From the NCBI GenBank assembly GCA_947044405.1, contig CAMRHE010000035.1:5119501-5183500 (forward strand): a stretch of DNA of 64,000 bases, in the 5' to 3' direction. Of this stretch, positions 1-12,213 are shown one piece after another. Made by a program: the position numbers and the translations under genes. Origin of the DNA: Leptodactylus fallax (taxonomy: Eukaryota > Chordata > Amphibia > Anura > Leptodactylidae). Position 1 is the first letter of the stretch. Each line of letters opens with the position of its first letter. Below the pieces are notes generated by a model, which was not told where the DNA came from, ran no database searches, and saw nothing but the letters and a program-made list of their open reading frames with translations.

Positions 1-821
1 ACACCATCGTCTTCCAGTGGCAACCCCTATAATAATGCCTCCTTTCTGCCAACAAAAAAAGTAATAACAAGCCCCACCACACACAATTCAAATGAGCACC
101 TTTGTACTCCCTAAAAGATTTTTTCACACAGTCATAAGTTATTATAGTGCCTCCTTATAAATCATAGTCCCTCCTTATAAATAGTCCCTGCTTATAAATA
201 ATATTACACCTTTATCAGTAATAGCTCCCTTATAAATGATAAATAGTGCCCTGTATCAGTAATATTCCCCCTTATCAGTAAAAATAATACTGCTCCCTTA
301 TTAATAATAGCCCTATCATATTATTAATAATAATAATAATAATAATTTTTATTTATATAACGCCAACATATTCTGCAGCAAAGTACAACTTGTAGGGTTC
401 AAGTACTGACAAAAAAGATACATTACAAAGAAATAGTCAATTCACACACTGGGACTGAGGGCCCTGCTCTCATAAATAATAGTTAACCTTATAAATAATA
501 GTCCCCATAATCACTAATACCCCCCTTTATAAATAAGCCCACTTAACAATTATACCCCCCTTATAAACAGTTCCCCTCTTATAAATAATAGCTCCCCCTT
601 ATAATGGATGCCTTATATATAATAGTTTCCCCCTTTTTATAGGCCTTGTATAAATAGTTCCCCCCTTATAAATAATAGCCCATCTTATAAATAATAGTTC
701 CCCCTTATAATAGCCCCCTCATATTTAAGTTTTCCAATTATATATAGTAACCCACCCTTATATATAATAGTTCCTCCCTTATAAATAAGAGCCCCCTTAT
801 ATATAATAGTTCTCCGTTATA
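1..821. repeat. Degenerate AT-rich tandem repeat
   Basis: The stretch is made of loosely repeated units of about 17-20 bp built around CCCCTTATAAATAATAGT, with many substitutions and length changes. It carries no open reading frame of note. It is interrupted at about 315-480 by a SINE/LINE tail. The units point the same way throughout, which fits an old tandem array, perhaps an internal array of a larger element. Confidence 0.6.
315..480 (-). mobile_element. SINE/LINE 3' tail fragment
   Basis: Read on the minus strand, this piece has a GAATATGTTGGCG motif, then TATATAAATAAA, then an ATT-rich microsatellite tail. The same tail type (AATATGATGGCGCC followed by AAATAAATAATAA) ends the SINE at 30218-30465, so both probably share a LINE-mobilised 3' end. 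The body is short and 5'-truncated. Family name not certain. Confidence 0.45.
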
Positions 822-2405
822 CAGTGTCGGACTGAAGGGCCTTAGGCCCACCAGAGGAAATAGTTCTGGGGCCCCACCAAACAGCTTCCTGCTAATAGCC
901 TACAGCACGACTATCTGGTGTTGCTGCGTATTTTCCCAGTATAGTCAGCCCCTATAGTACTGTGCAGGCCCCAATAACTCCATGGCCACTTCATGCACAG
1001 TACTGTATGGGGAATGACATGGCCATGGAGAACTAAACGTATGTGCAAGATTATAGTGAGGGAGCTGTGATGCAGACATAGCACACAGGGCTGCCCCCCA
1101 CAGTATAATGCTACTCATGGTATATAATGCTCCACAGTATAAAATGCTCCCCTGAGCCCTCCACAATTTCCCCACATGGTATATGATGCTCCACTGTGGC
1201 CCCATACAGTACAAAATGCTCTCCACATGGTATATAAGGCTCCACACAGTATAATATTCCACAGTGGCCCACACAGTATACTACCCCTTAGTGGCCCCAG
1301 GCAGTGCAATATGCTCCCCAGCAGCCCCACACAATATAATATGCTACATACAGTATATTATGCACCCCACAGTGCCCCCCCCAGTATAATGCTCCACAGT
1401 GGCCTAACACAGTATAACATGCGCCACAAGAATGACCTCTACACAGTATAATATACTCCCCAGAGGGGTTCCCCCAGTATAATTCTCCACAGTGGTCCCC
1501 CACAGTATGATATGCTCCCCACAGTCCCACCCAGTATAATGCTCTACAATGGCCCCACAGAGTATAATATGCTCCCTAGAAGCCCCACACAATATAATAC
1601 ACCCCACAGTGGCCCTACACAGTATAACAGGCTCCCCACAGTGCCCCTTCCCCAAAGTATACAGCTCCACAGTGGCCCATAGTATAATATGCTCCCCAGA
1701 GGGCCCCCTGCTAGTATAATGCTCCACAGTGACCCCACAGAGTATAACACGCTCCAGAATGGCCTCCACACAGTATAATATACTGCCCACAGAGGTTCCC
1801 CCAGTATAATGCTCCACAGTGGCCCCACACAGTATAATATGCTCTCCAGAGGGGCCCCCCAGTATAATTCTCCAGAGTAGCCCCACAGAATATAACATGC
1901 TCTCCAGAGCCCCCCCACATTATAATGCTCCACAGTGGCCCTACAGACTCCCTCAGTGCTATTATTATATTATAATCTGGGGTCTCTTCAGGGGGGGATG
2001 GTAAGCCCCGGGGGAGGTAAGGGAAAATAACAAACAGTTATACTTACCTTGCCTTACCTCTCCTGGACCTCCTCGTCCTGCTCCGCTATCCCTGCTGGCG
2101 CTGGCTTCCTCTTCTCTGAGGCTGACGTCACACGTTGTGATTGGGCTTCAGTGGTTACGTGAGGCACGCTGTCAGCATGTCCCGCGTGGCTAGGCCTCAG
2201 TGGTGATGTCCGGAATGCCAGAAGATGACGTTGGATGCCAAGGACAGGTGAGTAAAAATGTTTGTTATTTTTACTCACCTCGGAAAGGGTCCCTACAGCA
2301 CATGATGCTGGGTCCCTTTCTGTTATTGATATGGCCGGTCCTGACTACGGGATCCGGAGTCATCAGACTCCGCCCAGTTTTTCCCCCATCCCTAACGCCG
2401 GCCCT
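822..2405. mobile_element. hAT-like non-autonomous element with minisatellite (copy 1)
   Basis: The left end starts CAGTGTCGGACTG and the right end reads, inverted, CAGGGCCGGCGTTAG; both resemble vertebrate hAT termini but are not perfect inverted repeats. Inside lie a minisatellite (945-1950), a TATTATATTATAATCTGGGG motif near 1965-1985, and an inverted module with ACTTACCT at one side and GGTGAGT at the other (2040-2280). No 8-bp duplication could be found, so the left boundary is tentative. L1 sequence starts directly after the right end. Confidence 0.45.
945..1950. repeat. Minisatellite array 1 (about 30-bp unit)
   Basis: Tandem units of about 28-31 bp with consensus CAGTATAATATGCTCCACAG plus TGGCCCCACA run for about 1 kb. 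It is the reverse orientation of the arrays at 6720-7057 and 61200-61680 and is related to those at 41775-42625 and 51305-52110. The units lack stop codons in some frames, so long meaningless reading frames run through the array on both strands. Confidence 0.85.
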
Positions 2406-4930
2406 GGCAGGGACTCTGTCTAGTTCCTTTGATTTGAGGAGAGGAACAAGGCAGGGTTGTCCACTCTCACCTCTTTTATTTAATCTGGTTATAGAGACTT
2501 TGGCTTTAAGATTGTTGGGTAATAAGAAAATAGAATCAATCAAACTTAAGAATGAAGACATAAAAATCTCACTCTTCGCAGATGATTTGATAATGTATGT
2601 AAATAATATCAAGGAAAGTATCAGGGATATAATAAATACCGTAGTAGAATCTTTGACAATATCTGGATAAAATGTGAGTCAACGGAAATCAAAAGCTTTA
2701 ATGCTTCTAGATGGAGTGGATTTGTCTTGGAATGGGAACTTTAACCTTCATATAGCTATAGAATGAATAAAATATCTGGGCATAAAAATAAATAGAGACA
2801 CAAATAAAATATATCAAAGTAATTATTTCCCTATTATAAATAAAATAGGGAAATATGTAATCTTCAGAAGTGGATTAGCTTCACAAGTTTAATGTATTCC
2901 ATGCTAATGCTCCCTCTGTTGTTAGACATAAAGACATAAAAAGAGGGGAAAAATCTTTTCAAACTTTATATGGAAGAATAAAAAGGCCAAAGTATTAATG
3001 AGCAATTGATAAATAGAAAAAAGAAAAAGGGAAATTTCATTACCTAAGATATAGCTTTACAACTGAGCCTGTAATTTAAGGTATATTATAGAATTGAGAA
3101 AGAGAATTTTTTACTTAACCCACTATTCTACAGATCTTTTTGCGAATCTTGTCCATTTAAGAGGCCTAATGAGTGTAACAATATCAGAACTCAAAGAAGA
3201 TCAAAGGAACTATATTTTATTTAGAAACATTTAGGCAACCTTGAAAAACATAAGAAAGATATATAAAGAACTAGTTTACTTTGATAATGAATTAGAGATA
3301 AGATATATTTAATCTGTTAGACTATTACTAGAAGAAAAAACATGGATTGAGTGGGAGGAAAAAGGATTAAGCAAAATCATTGATATAATGGATGTCCATG
3401 GCAAAATAAAATAATTTACTATATTGCTGGCAGAAGGTAAACTAAACATTGTTTTCATGATATGAAATGAATGGGAAACTTAGAGAGATCTTAACTCAAA
3501 TGAAACATAGATAATATAGGAAACATTGAATATAAAGAATTTATGTATGTTTAATAATAAGGATATGTCTGATAATAAGTTCTCAGCTATTTATAAGAAA
3601 CTGTCTAAGATAATAGATGAAAGTACTATTGAAAAACAGATAGGACCAAAATGGAAAGTGACTTTAGATTTAAAGGTTGAGGTAGAGGGAGTTTATAACA
3701 AAATTATGAAAGTTTTGCAGAAAGTGACAAAATAAATTTCCTAACAAAACTGGAAATAAATGTATTGGAGAGTAATACATCAGACCATATATGCCTTCAA
3801 TAAACTATTACAAAACTATATTCAGGGCTATGAACAGAAGTGTCCAAAATCTGCATAAGCAGATTTATTCCATGGTTTGTGGTTTTACCAAATTTTAAAA
3901 AAGATTAAAGGGGTATTCCCATGAACATAATCATATCTATATTTGTAGATAATTAAAAGTTAAACATTTTTGCAAATATAAGTAGTTAAAAATTCTACAC
4001 AGTTTTAAAGATTTTCTCTAACTAAGTTAGTGGTGACAATCTGTTGTCTTGATCGGTTGCCAATGGATACGACCATAAATGCAGAAACTTTCTATGGTTT
4101 GGCACTTGTCAGGAACCCAGCCATGATTTTCTTATTGTAGCTGGGTTACAGGCAGGGACACTACATGTATGAGAGGATATCCCACCCACAATAAGCAAAT
4201 CATAGCTGATTTTCTTACCTTAGAAAGGTCCTGCATTCATGGTCGTATGCACTGGCAACCGATCAAGACAACAACTTGTGACCACAAGACCACAAGAGAA
4301 GATCTTTAAAATTCAACAAAATGTTTAATTACTTACAAAAAATATGCAAAAATGTTTAACTTTTAATTATCTACAAATACAAAAATGGTTATGTTCGTGA
4401 GAATACCCCTTTAACATTGAAATGGGAGGAAATAACAAAAAAACGTAATAACATAATAAGGACGTAAATACCTTTAGATATATTCACATGTTTTCTATTC
4501 ATGTAGGAGCCTGAATGAGAATGAGAAACCAGGATTTAGAGAATATAGTAAACATATGACATTAATGGTAGCATATAAACCTATACCATATCTTCCAACA
4601 TATGCACATTTTAGATAACAAAGACAATAACAAGGAGACTTATAATGTTGGAACATAGAAATAACATTTACACAAAAAAAGCAAAAAATACAATTCAATA
4701 AAAGAAGGAGTAACAGGATTATATTAATGTTCTCCCCACAAGAAATGGACATTATTTTCAAAGAGTTTAAATATGGAGAGAAGATGTGATATTTTGGCAG
4801 AATCCCTTGGGGTGGAGAGGTCTGGGAAGGGATGAGGGGTTTGCAAATGGAAAGGAAAATTGGTAAACATTGTAATTTGATATAGTTTATTGTATCTGAA
4901 ATGTATTGAAATATAAGATTTAAATATGTA
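2406..4930 (+). pseudogene. L1-type LINE ORF2 relic (reverse transcriptase to C-terminus)
   Basis: This is the decayed C-terminal half of a non-LTR retrotransposon ORF2, the protein that nicks target DNA and reverse-transcribes the LINE RNA. The first part is open and shows the RT signature GTRQGCPLSPLLFN at about 2440-2482 and the catalytic box SLFADDLIMY at about 2569-2598, with both aspartates present. Downstream the frame is broken by stops and shifts but still shows KYLGIKIN (about 2776) and a C-terminal block at 3526-3735. The relic is split by a TTAA-flanked MITE at 3905-4414 and seems to continue to about 4900. The endonuclease and N-terminal RT are missing; the 5' side is hAT-like DNA. 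L1 clade is clear; Tx1 versus L1 proper is not settled. Confidence 0.8.
3905..4414. mobile_element. T2-type MITE (TTAA-flanked foldback)
   Basis: TTAA at 3905-3908 and 4411-4414 flanks a 502-bp element starting AGGGGTATTCCCATGA and ending with its imperfect inverse. The two arms are inverted copies for about 200 bp each: both contain TTTGTAGATAATTAAAAGTT and GTTGTCTTGATCGGTTGCCA. TTAA targets with TTAAAGGRR termini define the T2 MITE family of Xenopus (Kolobok/piggyBac-like target choice). It sits inside the L1 ORF2 relic, so it is younger than that LINE. Confidence 0.85.
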
Positions 4931-6360
4931 ACAAATGTATGTTATGTATTATTGTTTCATAACTAGGATAGTTATTATATCACTTTTTGATAAATTATCT
5001 CAAAATCATATTGTTTTTAGAAAATTAGTTTATCTTACGATACAGATATTTGGACATATCAATCCTTCCCTACAAGAAGGGGATGACACATCAGTAACTA
5101 AAAAATTACTTCCTTCCCAACATGATATGGCTCTCCAATCAGTGTTGTACCGTTAGTTCCGTTAGTGGAGAATCCATTAGACTAAAATAAATAAGCTTTG
5201 CAATACATCAAATTTAATGGTAGATTATGATAAACACTAATAAAAAGTGTACCAGAAAAATTCTTCAAAATACTTTGTGCTCAAACCATTTAAATTGCCT
5301 CAATATGCATATGCCTACACCTTGCAGGGTGACATAAAATTTGCAGATGACATGTCTTCTCCTGTACCTGTCCTCTTAGCTAGATATCACCAGAATTGTG
5401 TATTACAACATTTTTTGATGCTAACTATGAAAATTATTCATAGCTATTGATTTCATAACTATTCTATATGTCTATAGTAGTAGTTAGCCCTATTGCCTAC
5501 ATTTTGTTATAATGCAGCCATAGATGTAACTACACAGACATAATCCTTATAGCACAATGTATTGATTAGACATAGTCATAGTAGGAATAGTGATATAAAA
5601 AAATGGCTGAATGGAGAAAACTTAGTGAAGAAGGTCACCAAATGGATTTTGCAATTAATGCCTATATACTTTACGTCAATGTTCTTTATAAAGTTTATAT
5701 GTCAATTCCATATACTTTATAACCCCTGTCTCCCAATTTCCTGTAAGGACAACATGAGAGATATGTTCAGCTAGAATAAAATCGAAACAAGGAAATGTGT
5801 TTTGTAACACAGGGATGATCCTACTGTGAAAATACAGCACTTCCACAGTTATTCTAGCTGAGCATGTCTCAGTCTTAAAATGCTATGGATTCCTGGTCAG
5901 AAAATTGCTGTGTTCTTTAAACCCCTGTTTGACCTTGCCTTTAGGCTTTTTAGAACTCTTTGTCATGTTTGTTGACATTTTAACTGTAGGATTTATAGAA
6001 ACTATTTGTCTTAATAAAAAAAAAATGTAATCTACTGTGAAACCAACTAAGAATGGTGTATGCGATAAAATAGAAGTTTACTTTCTACAAAGGTTGCATG
6101 TTATAATTATTGTTTGGCCTTTATAAAGTACCAATAATTTATGTTCAGCACTTAGTTTTAATATGTGCACTGTCTAATGTGTCACTATTAACAACATGGA
6201 GCTGACTGATAGAAAGGGTTAGAAAGGTTGTCATTAGGTATAGAGAAACATGCGTTCTGTGTGAACAATTACAAATTTTAAGATAATTTCTCCTCAGTCC
6301 CTAAGTACATGAGAATGTCGTAAGGTTTTTATACAGTAATCCCAGGGGAAGTGACTGAAA
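4931..6360. other. Unassigned AT-rich DNA
   Basis: I see no recognisable coding region, inverted repeats or tandem arrays here. The open frames are short (under 75 codons) and unlike known proteins. It may be old decayed repeat or unique intergenic sequence. Confidence 0.5.
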
Positions 6361-6719
6361 ATAATAAATACATATACTCACCTCTCCTGGGCACAGTGTT
6401 CTCTCCGGCGCTCTTCCGTCAGGTGACTAAGGCCACTCTGAGGCCTGTGATTAGGCCCTAGCGGTCACATGGGGTGTGGCAGCTTAATGACATCAGTGTG
6501 CCCCACATGACCACTGAGGCCCAATCACAGGCCTCAGCAGCAACGTCTGAATTGGGCCTGAAGACACTGAAGACGGCAGGATGCAGCAAGGATGCCAAGG
6601 AAAGGTAAGGCAAGGTGAGTATAAGTGTTTGCTATTTTTAATCACCCTCCCTGGGCCTCTGATTATTATACTCTGGGGAGGAGACCCCAGAGTATAATAA
6701 TAGCACCGAAACGGAGGGG

Positions 6720-7057
6720 GCTGTTGGGAGCATATAATACTGTGTGTGGGCCACTGTGGAGCATATAATACTGGGTGAGGGCCACTGTGGAGCATATAAT
6801 ACTGGGTGGGGCCACTGTGTGGAGCATATAATACTGGTGGGGACCACTGTGGGGAGCATATAATACAGGGTGGGGCCACTGTGTGGAGCATATTATGCTG
6901 TGTGGGGCCTCTGTGGGGAGCATATTATACTATGTGTGCTGCCACTGTGGAGCATATTATACTTGTGTGGGGGGAGCATTGTGGAGCATATAATGCTATA
7001 TGGGGCCACTGTGAAGCATATAATGTTGTGTGTGGGCCACTGTCAAGCATATAATAC
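6720..7057. repeat. Minisatellite array 2
   Basis: Eleven or so units of about 30 bp, consensus GGAGCATATAATACTGTGTG plus GGGCCACTGT. Same family and orientation as the array at 61200-61680. The array stops exactly at the TA target of the Tc1 inserted at 7060. Confidence 0.85.
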
Positions 7058-7059
7058 TA

Positions 7060-8658
7060 CAGTGGGGGAAAAAAGTATTTAGACAGCCACCAATTGTGCA
7101 AGTTCTCCCACTTAAAAAGATGAGAGAGGCCTGTAATTGACATCATAGCTAGACTTCAACTATGAGAGACAAAATGAGAAAACATATCTAGAAAATCACA
7201 TTGTCTGATTTTTTAAGAATTTATTTGCAAATTATGGTGGGAAATAAGTATTTGGTCACCTACAAATAAGCAAGATTTCTGGCTCTCACAGACCTGTAAC
7301 TTCTTTAAGAGGCTCCTCTGTCCTCCACTCATTACCTGTAGTAATGGCACCTGTTTGAAATTATCAGTATAAAAGACACCTGTCCACAACCTCAAACAGT
7401 CACACTCCAAACTCCACTATGGTGAAGACCAAAGAGCTGTGGAAGGACACCAGAAACAAAATTGTAGACCTGCACCAGGCTGGGAAGACTAAATCTGCAA
7501 TCGGCAAGCAGCTTGGTGTGAAGAAATCAACTGTGGGAGAAATAATTAGAAAATGGAAGACATACAAAACCACTAATAATCTCCCTCGATCAGGAGCTCC
7601 ACGCAAGATCTCATCCCGTGGGGTCAAAATGATCACAAGAACGGTGAGCAAAAATCCCAGAACCACACTGGAGGACCTAGTGAATGACCTGCAGAAAGCT
7701 GGGACTAACGTAACAAAGGCTACTGTCAGTAACACAATACGCCACCAGGGACTCATATCCTGCAGTGCCAGACATGTCCCTCTGCTTAAGCCAGTACATA
7801 TCCGGGTCCTTCTGAAGTTTGCTAGAGAGAATTTGGATGTTCCAGAAGAGTATTGGGAGAATGTCATATGGTCAGATGAAACCAAAGTAGAACTGTTTGG
7901 TAGAAACACAACTCGTCGTGTTTGGAGGAGAGTGAATGCTGAGTTGCATCCAAAGAACACCATACCTACTGTGAAGCATGAGGGTGGCAACATCATGCTT
8001 TGGGGCTGTTTCTCTGCAAAAGGACCCAAACGACTGATCCGTGTACATGAAAGAATGAATGGGGCCATGTAGCGTGAGATTTTGAGTGCAAACCTCCTTC
8101 CATCAGCAAAGGCATTGAAGATGAAACGTGGCTGGGTCTTTCAGCATGACAATGATCCCAAGCACACCGCCAGGGCAACGAAGGAGTGGCTTCGAAGAAG
8201 CATTTCAAGGTCTTGGAGTGGCCTAGCCAGTCTCCAGATCTCAACCCCATAGAAAACCTTTGGAGGGAGTTGAAAGTCCGTGTTGCCCAGCGACAGTCCC
8301 AAAACATCACTGCTCTAGAGGAGATCTGGATGGAGGAATGGGCCAACATACCAGCAACAGTGTGTGCCAACCTTGTGAAGACTTACAGAAAACGTTTGAC
8401 CTCTGTCATTGCCAACAAAGGATATATACACAAAGTATTGAGATGAACTTTTGTTATTGACCAAATACTTATTTTCCACCATAATTTGCAAATAAATTAT
8501 TTAAAAATCAGGCAATGTGATTTTCTGGATTTGTTTTCTCATTTTGTCTCTCATAGTTGAGGTCTACCTATGATGTCAATTACAGGCCTCTCTCATTTTT
8601 TTAAGTGGGAGAACTTGCACAATTGGTGGATGACTAAATACTTTTTTTTTCCCTACTG
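7060..8658 (+). mobile_element. Tc1-like transposon A (complete, dead)
   Basis: TA duplications lie at 7058-7059 and 8659-8660. The termini are CAGTGGGGGAAAAAAGTATT and its imperfect inverse. Inverted repeats extend about 200 bp, each with an outer and an inner AAGTATTT motif, the IR/DR layout seen in Sleeping Beauty-like elements. The 1599-bp length is normal for the family. The transposase gene inside is broken. A second copy lies at 35407-36915. Confidence 0.93.
7419..8446 (+). pseudogene. Tc1-like DD34E transposase, broken (element A)
   Basis: Transposase that would bind the inverted repeats and cut and paste the element. The first 217 codons hold the paired-like helix-turn-helix region (about residues 1-110, with the GRPR-like linker as SGAPRK) and the first catalytic Asp at residue 153 in WSDET. 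An amber codon at 8070-8072 then stops it. After the stop the same frame continues through [11 protein letters not shown] (second Asp), then a one-base deletion near 8197 shifts the frame; the rest reads on at 8186-8446 with [11 protein letters not shown] (catalytic Glu). Spacing between the second Asp and Glu is 34 residues once the shift is allowed for. The copy at 35622-36644 has the same amber codon but not the frameshift, which confirms the deletion here. Confidence 0.93.
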
Positions 8659-8726
8659 TATCTGGGGCCACTTTCGAACAAACTTTTGTCTGCACCAGGG
8701 CCCACAAGACTTTAGATACGCCACTG

Positions 8727-9082
8727 CTTCCTGAGTTCTGCTGAAGCCGCTGATTGGCCTCAGCGGTCACGTGAGGCTGTGACTTCTGCCACATAGCAGC
8801 ATGGGATCGAGAAGACCAGACCACGCAGGGAGGCACTGGAACATGGTGGAAAGGTGAGTATTAATTTTTTTTCGCTGCCCCCGGCCTATTTAAAACTTAA
8901 ACGGGTTGTCCATTTTTGCCTGGGAACTTTAATACAAGGGTATATGATTTATAAAGAAGGTCAGTGGGGGCAGTATGAATATAAGGTAAGGGGGCATTGG
9001 GACTGTTAAAGGGATTTTTCCACGGAATGATAAAGTTTACTGGTAAGAACTGGTAAGCTTTAATATTCCCCAGATAACCCCG
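8727..9082. repeat. Module with CACGTG and splice-donor-like end, plus flanking DNA
   Basis: A CAGCGGTCACGTGAGG block at about 8762-8776 is followed by AAAGGTGAGTATT at 8850-8862. The same pair recurs in many elements of this window (for example 14200-14345, 22600-22760, 62640-62800). The rest, to 9082, has fragments resembling T2 termini (GTTAAAGGGATTTTTCC near 9006) but no paired ends. Confidence 0.4.
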
Positions 9083-9441
9083 TTAAATATGTTGTCCAGG
9101 AATTAGACAAATTGCAGAGGAGGCTGAGGAAGGAGAAACATAAAAAAAATTATACTCACTTATCCCTGGTGCTACAATGTTTGCTGCCTCCGTCAAGTGT
9201 GTGCCATGCCTTCCCCACTGTAAGTCCTGCACTACATGTGACCTCATCGGTGGCCTCAGCAGTGGCTGGAAAAGGACTCGGTGATGTCACTCACATATGT
9301 CACTGGTTCTTTTTATGCCACAACTGAGGCCCCTGAATGGCATCAGCAGTCACATTCAGCACAGGACTTACAGCGGGAAAGGCACTGCATGCGCTCAAAT
9401 GGACAGCGGTGGTGGACACCAGAACACAAGAGACAGGAGAG

Positions 9442-9491
<50 letters not shown>

Positions 9492-9545
9492 TTATGTTTC
9501 ACCTACCCCAGCCTCCTCTGTGGGTTGTCCAATTCCTAGGCATTA
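9083..9545. mobile_element. Possible TTAA-type MITE with module and (TA)n
   Basis: TTAA at 9083 opens a piece whose left arm (CCAGGAATTAGACAA, then GCAGAGGAGGCTGAGG) matches the inverse of the right arm (CAGCCTCCTCTGTGGG, TTGTCCAATTCCTAGG). The right target reads TTAG, probably mutated. Inside are ATACTCACTTATCCC, two GGCC-flanked CAGCAG tracts and a dinucleotide run. Boundaries are inferred. Confidence 0.4.
9443..9486. repeat. (TA)n microsatellite
   Basis: About 21 uninterrupted TA/AT dinucleotides. It produces spurious Ile-Tyr reading frames on both strands. Confidence 0.98.
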
Positions 9546-9849
9546 GGTCTTTAGGGAGTAATATTTATGTAAGAGAGCATCAGGGTCATAATTTATACAA
9601 GGAGACAATTAGCGGAATTGGGCAGTATTAATTTTAGTGGCACTATTAATTTAAGGTGGTACACAGGGCATTATTAATTAGGGGCACTAGTAACTAAAAG
9701 GGGCACATAGGAGCATTTATAAATTAAAAAAAGAAAATTAGGGTATTATTTATTTCCAGGGGAATTTTATATTCATATTTTATAATTGGGGTAGCAGTAA
9801 GATTGGGGCTTTGTGTAGGTGAGGACAATGTGGATTGGATGCCTGGAAA

Positions 9850-10120
9850 AGTGAGGGGACAAAGCTGACTGTTAGAAACTTTACAGACACAAGTAACGTC
9901 TGGAAGAAGTGGTCACAACGGTCCAGATGAAGAGACGAGAAATGTGAACAATTACAGTCAGAGATGTAACCTACTTACTTAAATGGTCTTCATAAACTTG
10001 TGTAGAGCTGATGTCTACCAGTATACGGTCACCATATAGTGATAATATTGGTATACCTAATTTGTGGGCCCACATACATGTGTCCACTCCTCCCTTGTGC
10101 TGAATACCTAGCTACGCTGG
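9850..10120. repeat. 3'-end fragment of the hAT family seen at 14031-16539
   Basis: This segment aligns with 16255-16539: both contain ACTTTACAGA, GAAGAAGTGGTCA, GTCCAGATGAA, GTGAACAATTA and end with CTAGCTACG near a CTGTGCTGAA-like motif. The last bases here (CCTAGCTACGCTGG) are a mutated form of that element's terminal inverted repeat. The left part of the element is absent. Confidence 0.65.
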
Positions 10121-12213
10121 GTTGTATGGCTGCCTTAAAGGGAATGTGTTACAAAATTGCCTATGTTCTAAACCAAGTTTTTATGAGAAACATATTTTTT
10201 AAGAAGTTTTGATGATTTTATTTTTAATTTTCCATGTCACTATCTATATTTAAAAAATAGTGCAATATCCTGTTATTTTCACTCTGTCCACTAAAGTCTG
10301 ATAGCAGCGTTAATGTTACTAATTCTTTAGTGACCTTATTTATATCATAAACTCATGCGTTTCATGCAGGTTCACTTTGTATATAAATTATTATATGGTG
10401 CTCAGCAGTGGACATATACCTTATATTGGTAATGGTCTGATTTTCCTCTATGTATAATGCATATTGTTATTTGAGTAACTATAGATTCAGAAGGCTTTTT
10501 AACATTCTTAAATCATTGGATATCCATGTAATTATCGTAATGTTAACATGTTTACTAAAAGTTATCTGGGTGAACCTCAGAAACTTTACAAATTCTAAGA
10601 GTTTGTATTTGAAATTATTTTAGATAACTACATGTTTTTTTAGTGAAAGTAAAGAAAGTAAAATGTATGGAGCAAGCCTAACATAGCATATTGCTACTTG
10701 AAATTCTAATGGTGACTCTCGGCGCATAAATTTCATTAAAGTGTATTTTAATGTCTCTACTAGCTAGGTATTGTAATAACCTCTTCCCTGACCTATAGGA
10801 CTGTGTGATCCCATGTAATTTTAAATTTCTATCCACTATTTCAGAAAAGTGATAGACAGTCTGTGACATTGTCTTCATTTCTCAAGTATTCAACTCTTGG
10901 TGAGACAGTGTAAAATTAAACACAGTTATGGATTAATGTTTAGGACATTGCATATGACAGTGATCCTTAAACTTAGACATGAGACAGCAGAGCAAATTAA
11001 TAAGAGAATTTGACAGTCATTTATACATGGCAGATTCATCAGACATCTCTTCAAATCTGCCAGTAAAAGGTCACATCTCTTCTGCCACCAGGAGATGGCT
11101 AAATGATATTTATTTTCAGATATCATCTCATCCAGGAAGAAGGCAAACTGTATTTTCCAAGATACTGAAGAAATACATCTGTGTTTCAGAGGACCTATTA
11201 GCTGTAACTCAACAGAAATCGATGTCACAGAAAAAGTGATATGCAGTTGATAGAATTACAACTACCTGTCAAGAGCAAATCAGCATATTCTGACACTGAC
11301 AAAGGGCAAGTCAATTACTGTTTTAATTTTAGGAAAAAGAGCTACTGCTTAAAGATTTTAAATGAATGCAGTTTGGTAACTTAACCAAAAATAGTCTCCA
11401 ATTTTATTAGCAAAAAAAGCTATTGCTACACCAGGAAAGAAAACTCATGAGCCCAAGAGCAAATGAAATCCAAACACATCTTGTTTAAATAATTATATAA
11501 TGTATGTTTATTTCTGCTTGCTAGATAAATTTTGGCTAGATTAATTCCCACTTGCTATAATATTCACATACATGAAAATAAATTCCAGCTGGTTTAAAAG
11601 CTGAATTTTTGCTGAATATTCCAAACCATTTGGTATTGAATGAAACCGAACAAATGGCAATTAGAGAACAAAAATGAGCACCTTATGTGTTTCACAAGCA
11701 AATACTGCGGAGACACATGTGTATTACTCAGACACGGTCTGTGATGTTGTAGTACCATCTGACAGCCTGTCAGCCAATAGACAGTGGTAGGTGGACCTTA
11801 CAGTGCTGATGTCATATGGACTATATAAGGTTGTACAATCATGATCAGCCTTTAGTTGCTGTAATGGTGGACATACAAATACATCTATGATCCATCTCAC
11901 TGCATCATACAGAGGACAGTTCTGAAAAAGCAATAGGAATTCCAGCAATAGTTAGAGGACTAGGAGAACTTAGAGAATCAAAGAAATACACAGGCAGATT
12001 AGGGCTAGAATTCAATAGAGATAGGATAGGATCATATAAACATAGTATGGGGGAACCTGTGCTGCTGCTTACACAGACAGACACTTAACTCTTTCACTGC
12101 CAATAATCTAATTTTATCTGTCTGTTGCGCAATAAAGCAGTTTAATCTATATACACAGTCTTTAAACATACGTTTTACTGACAAGACAATACTGTTACTG
12201 AAAAATGTTCTGT
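10121..12213. other. Mostly unassigned DNA
   Basis: A TTAAAGGGAATGTGTTAC motif at about 10136 looks like one T2-type end without a partner. The stretch 11700-12030 shares a block (GAAAAAGCAATAG, CAGAGGACTAGGAGAACTTA-like) with 23120-23225 and includes a TATA-like ACTATATAAGG at about 11820, so it is probably a fragment of the hAT-like family at 23029-29378. Elsewhere I see nothing. Two overlapping frames at 10926-11239 are not recognisable proteins. Confidence 0.45.

Larger units (their letters stand above)
6361..8726. mobile_element. hAT-like element with minisatellite (copy 2), split by a Tc1
   Basis: The left part holds the inverted module (ATACTCACCT at 6376, AGGTGAGTATAAG near 6613), a palindromic ATTATACTCTGGGG / CCCCAGAGTATAATAA pair at 6662-6702, then the minisatellite. 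A Tc1 at 7060-8658 interrupts the array; the host resumes with TCTGGGGCCACTTTCG and ends at about 8726 with an inverted hAT-like terminus (CAGTGGCGTATCTAAAG on the minus strand). The left terminus and target duplication were not found. Confidence 0.5.

Noticed and set aside
7400..8068. 222-codon antisense frame opposite the Tc1 transposase (and its twin at 35995-36663)
   Set aside because: It mirrors the transposase codons and has no relation to known proteins; a shadow frame.
9281..9631. Open frames with Ile-Tyr runs at the (TA)n tracts (also 39353-39577)
   Set aside because: Produced by the dinucleotide repeat.
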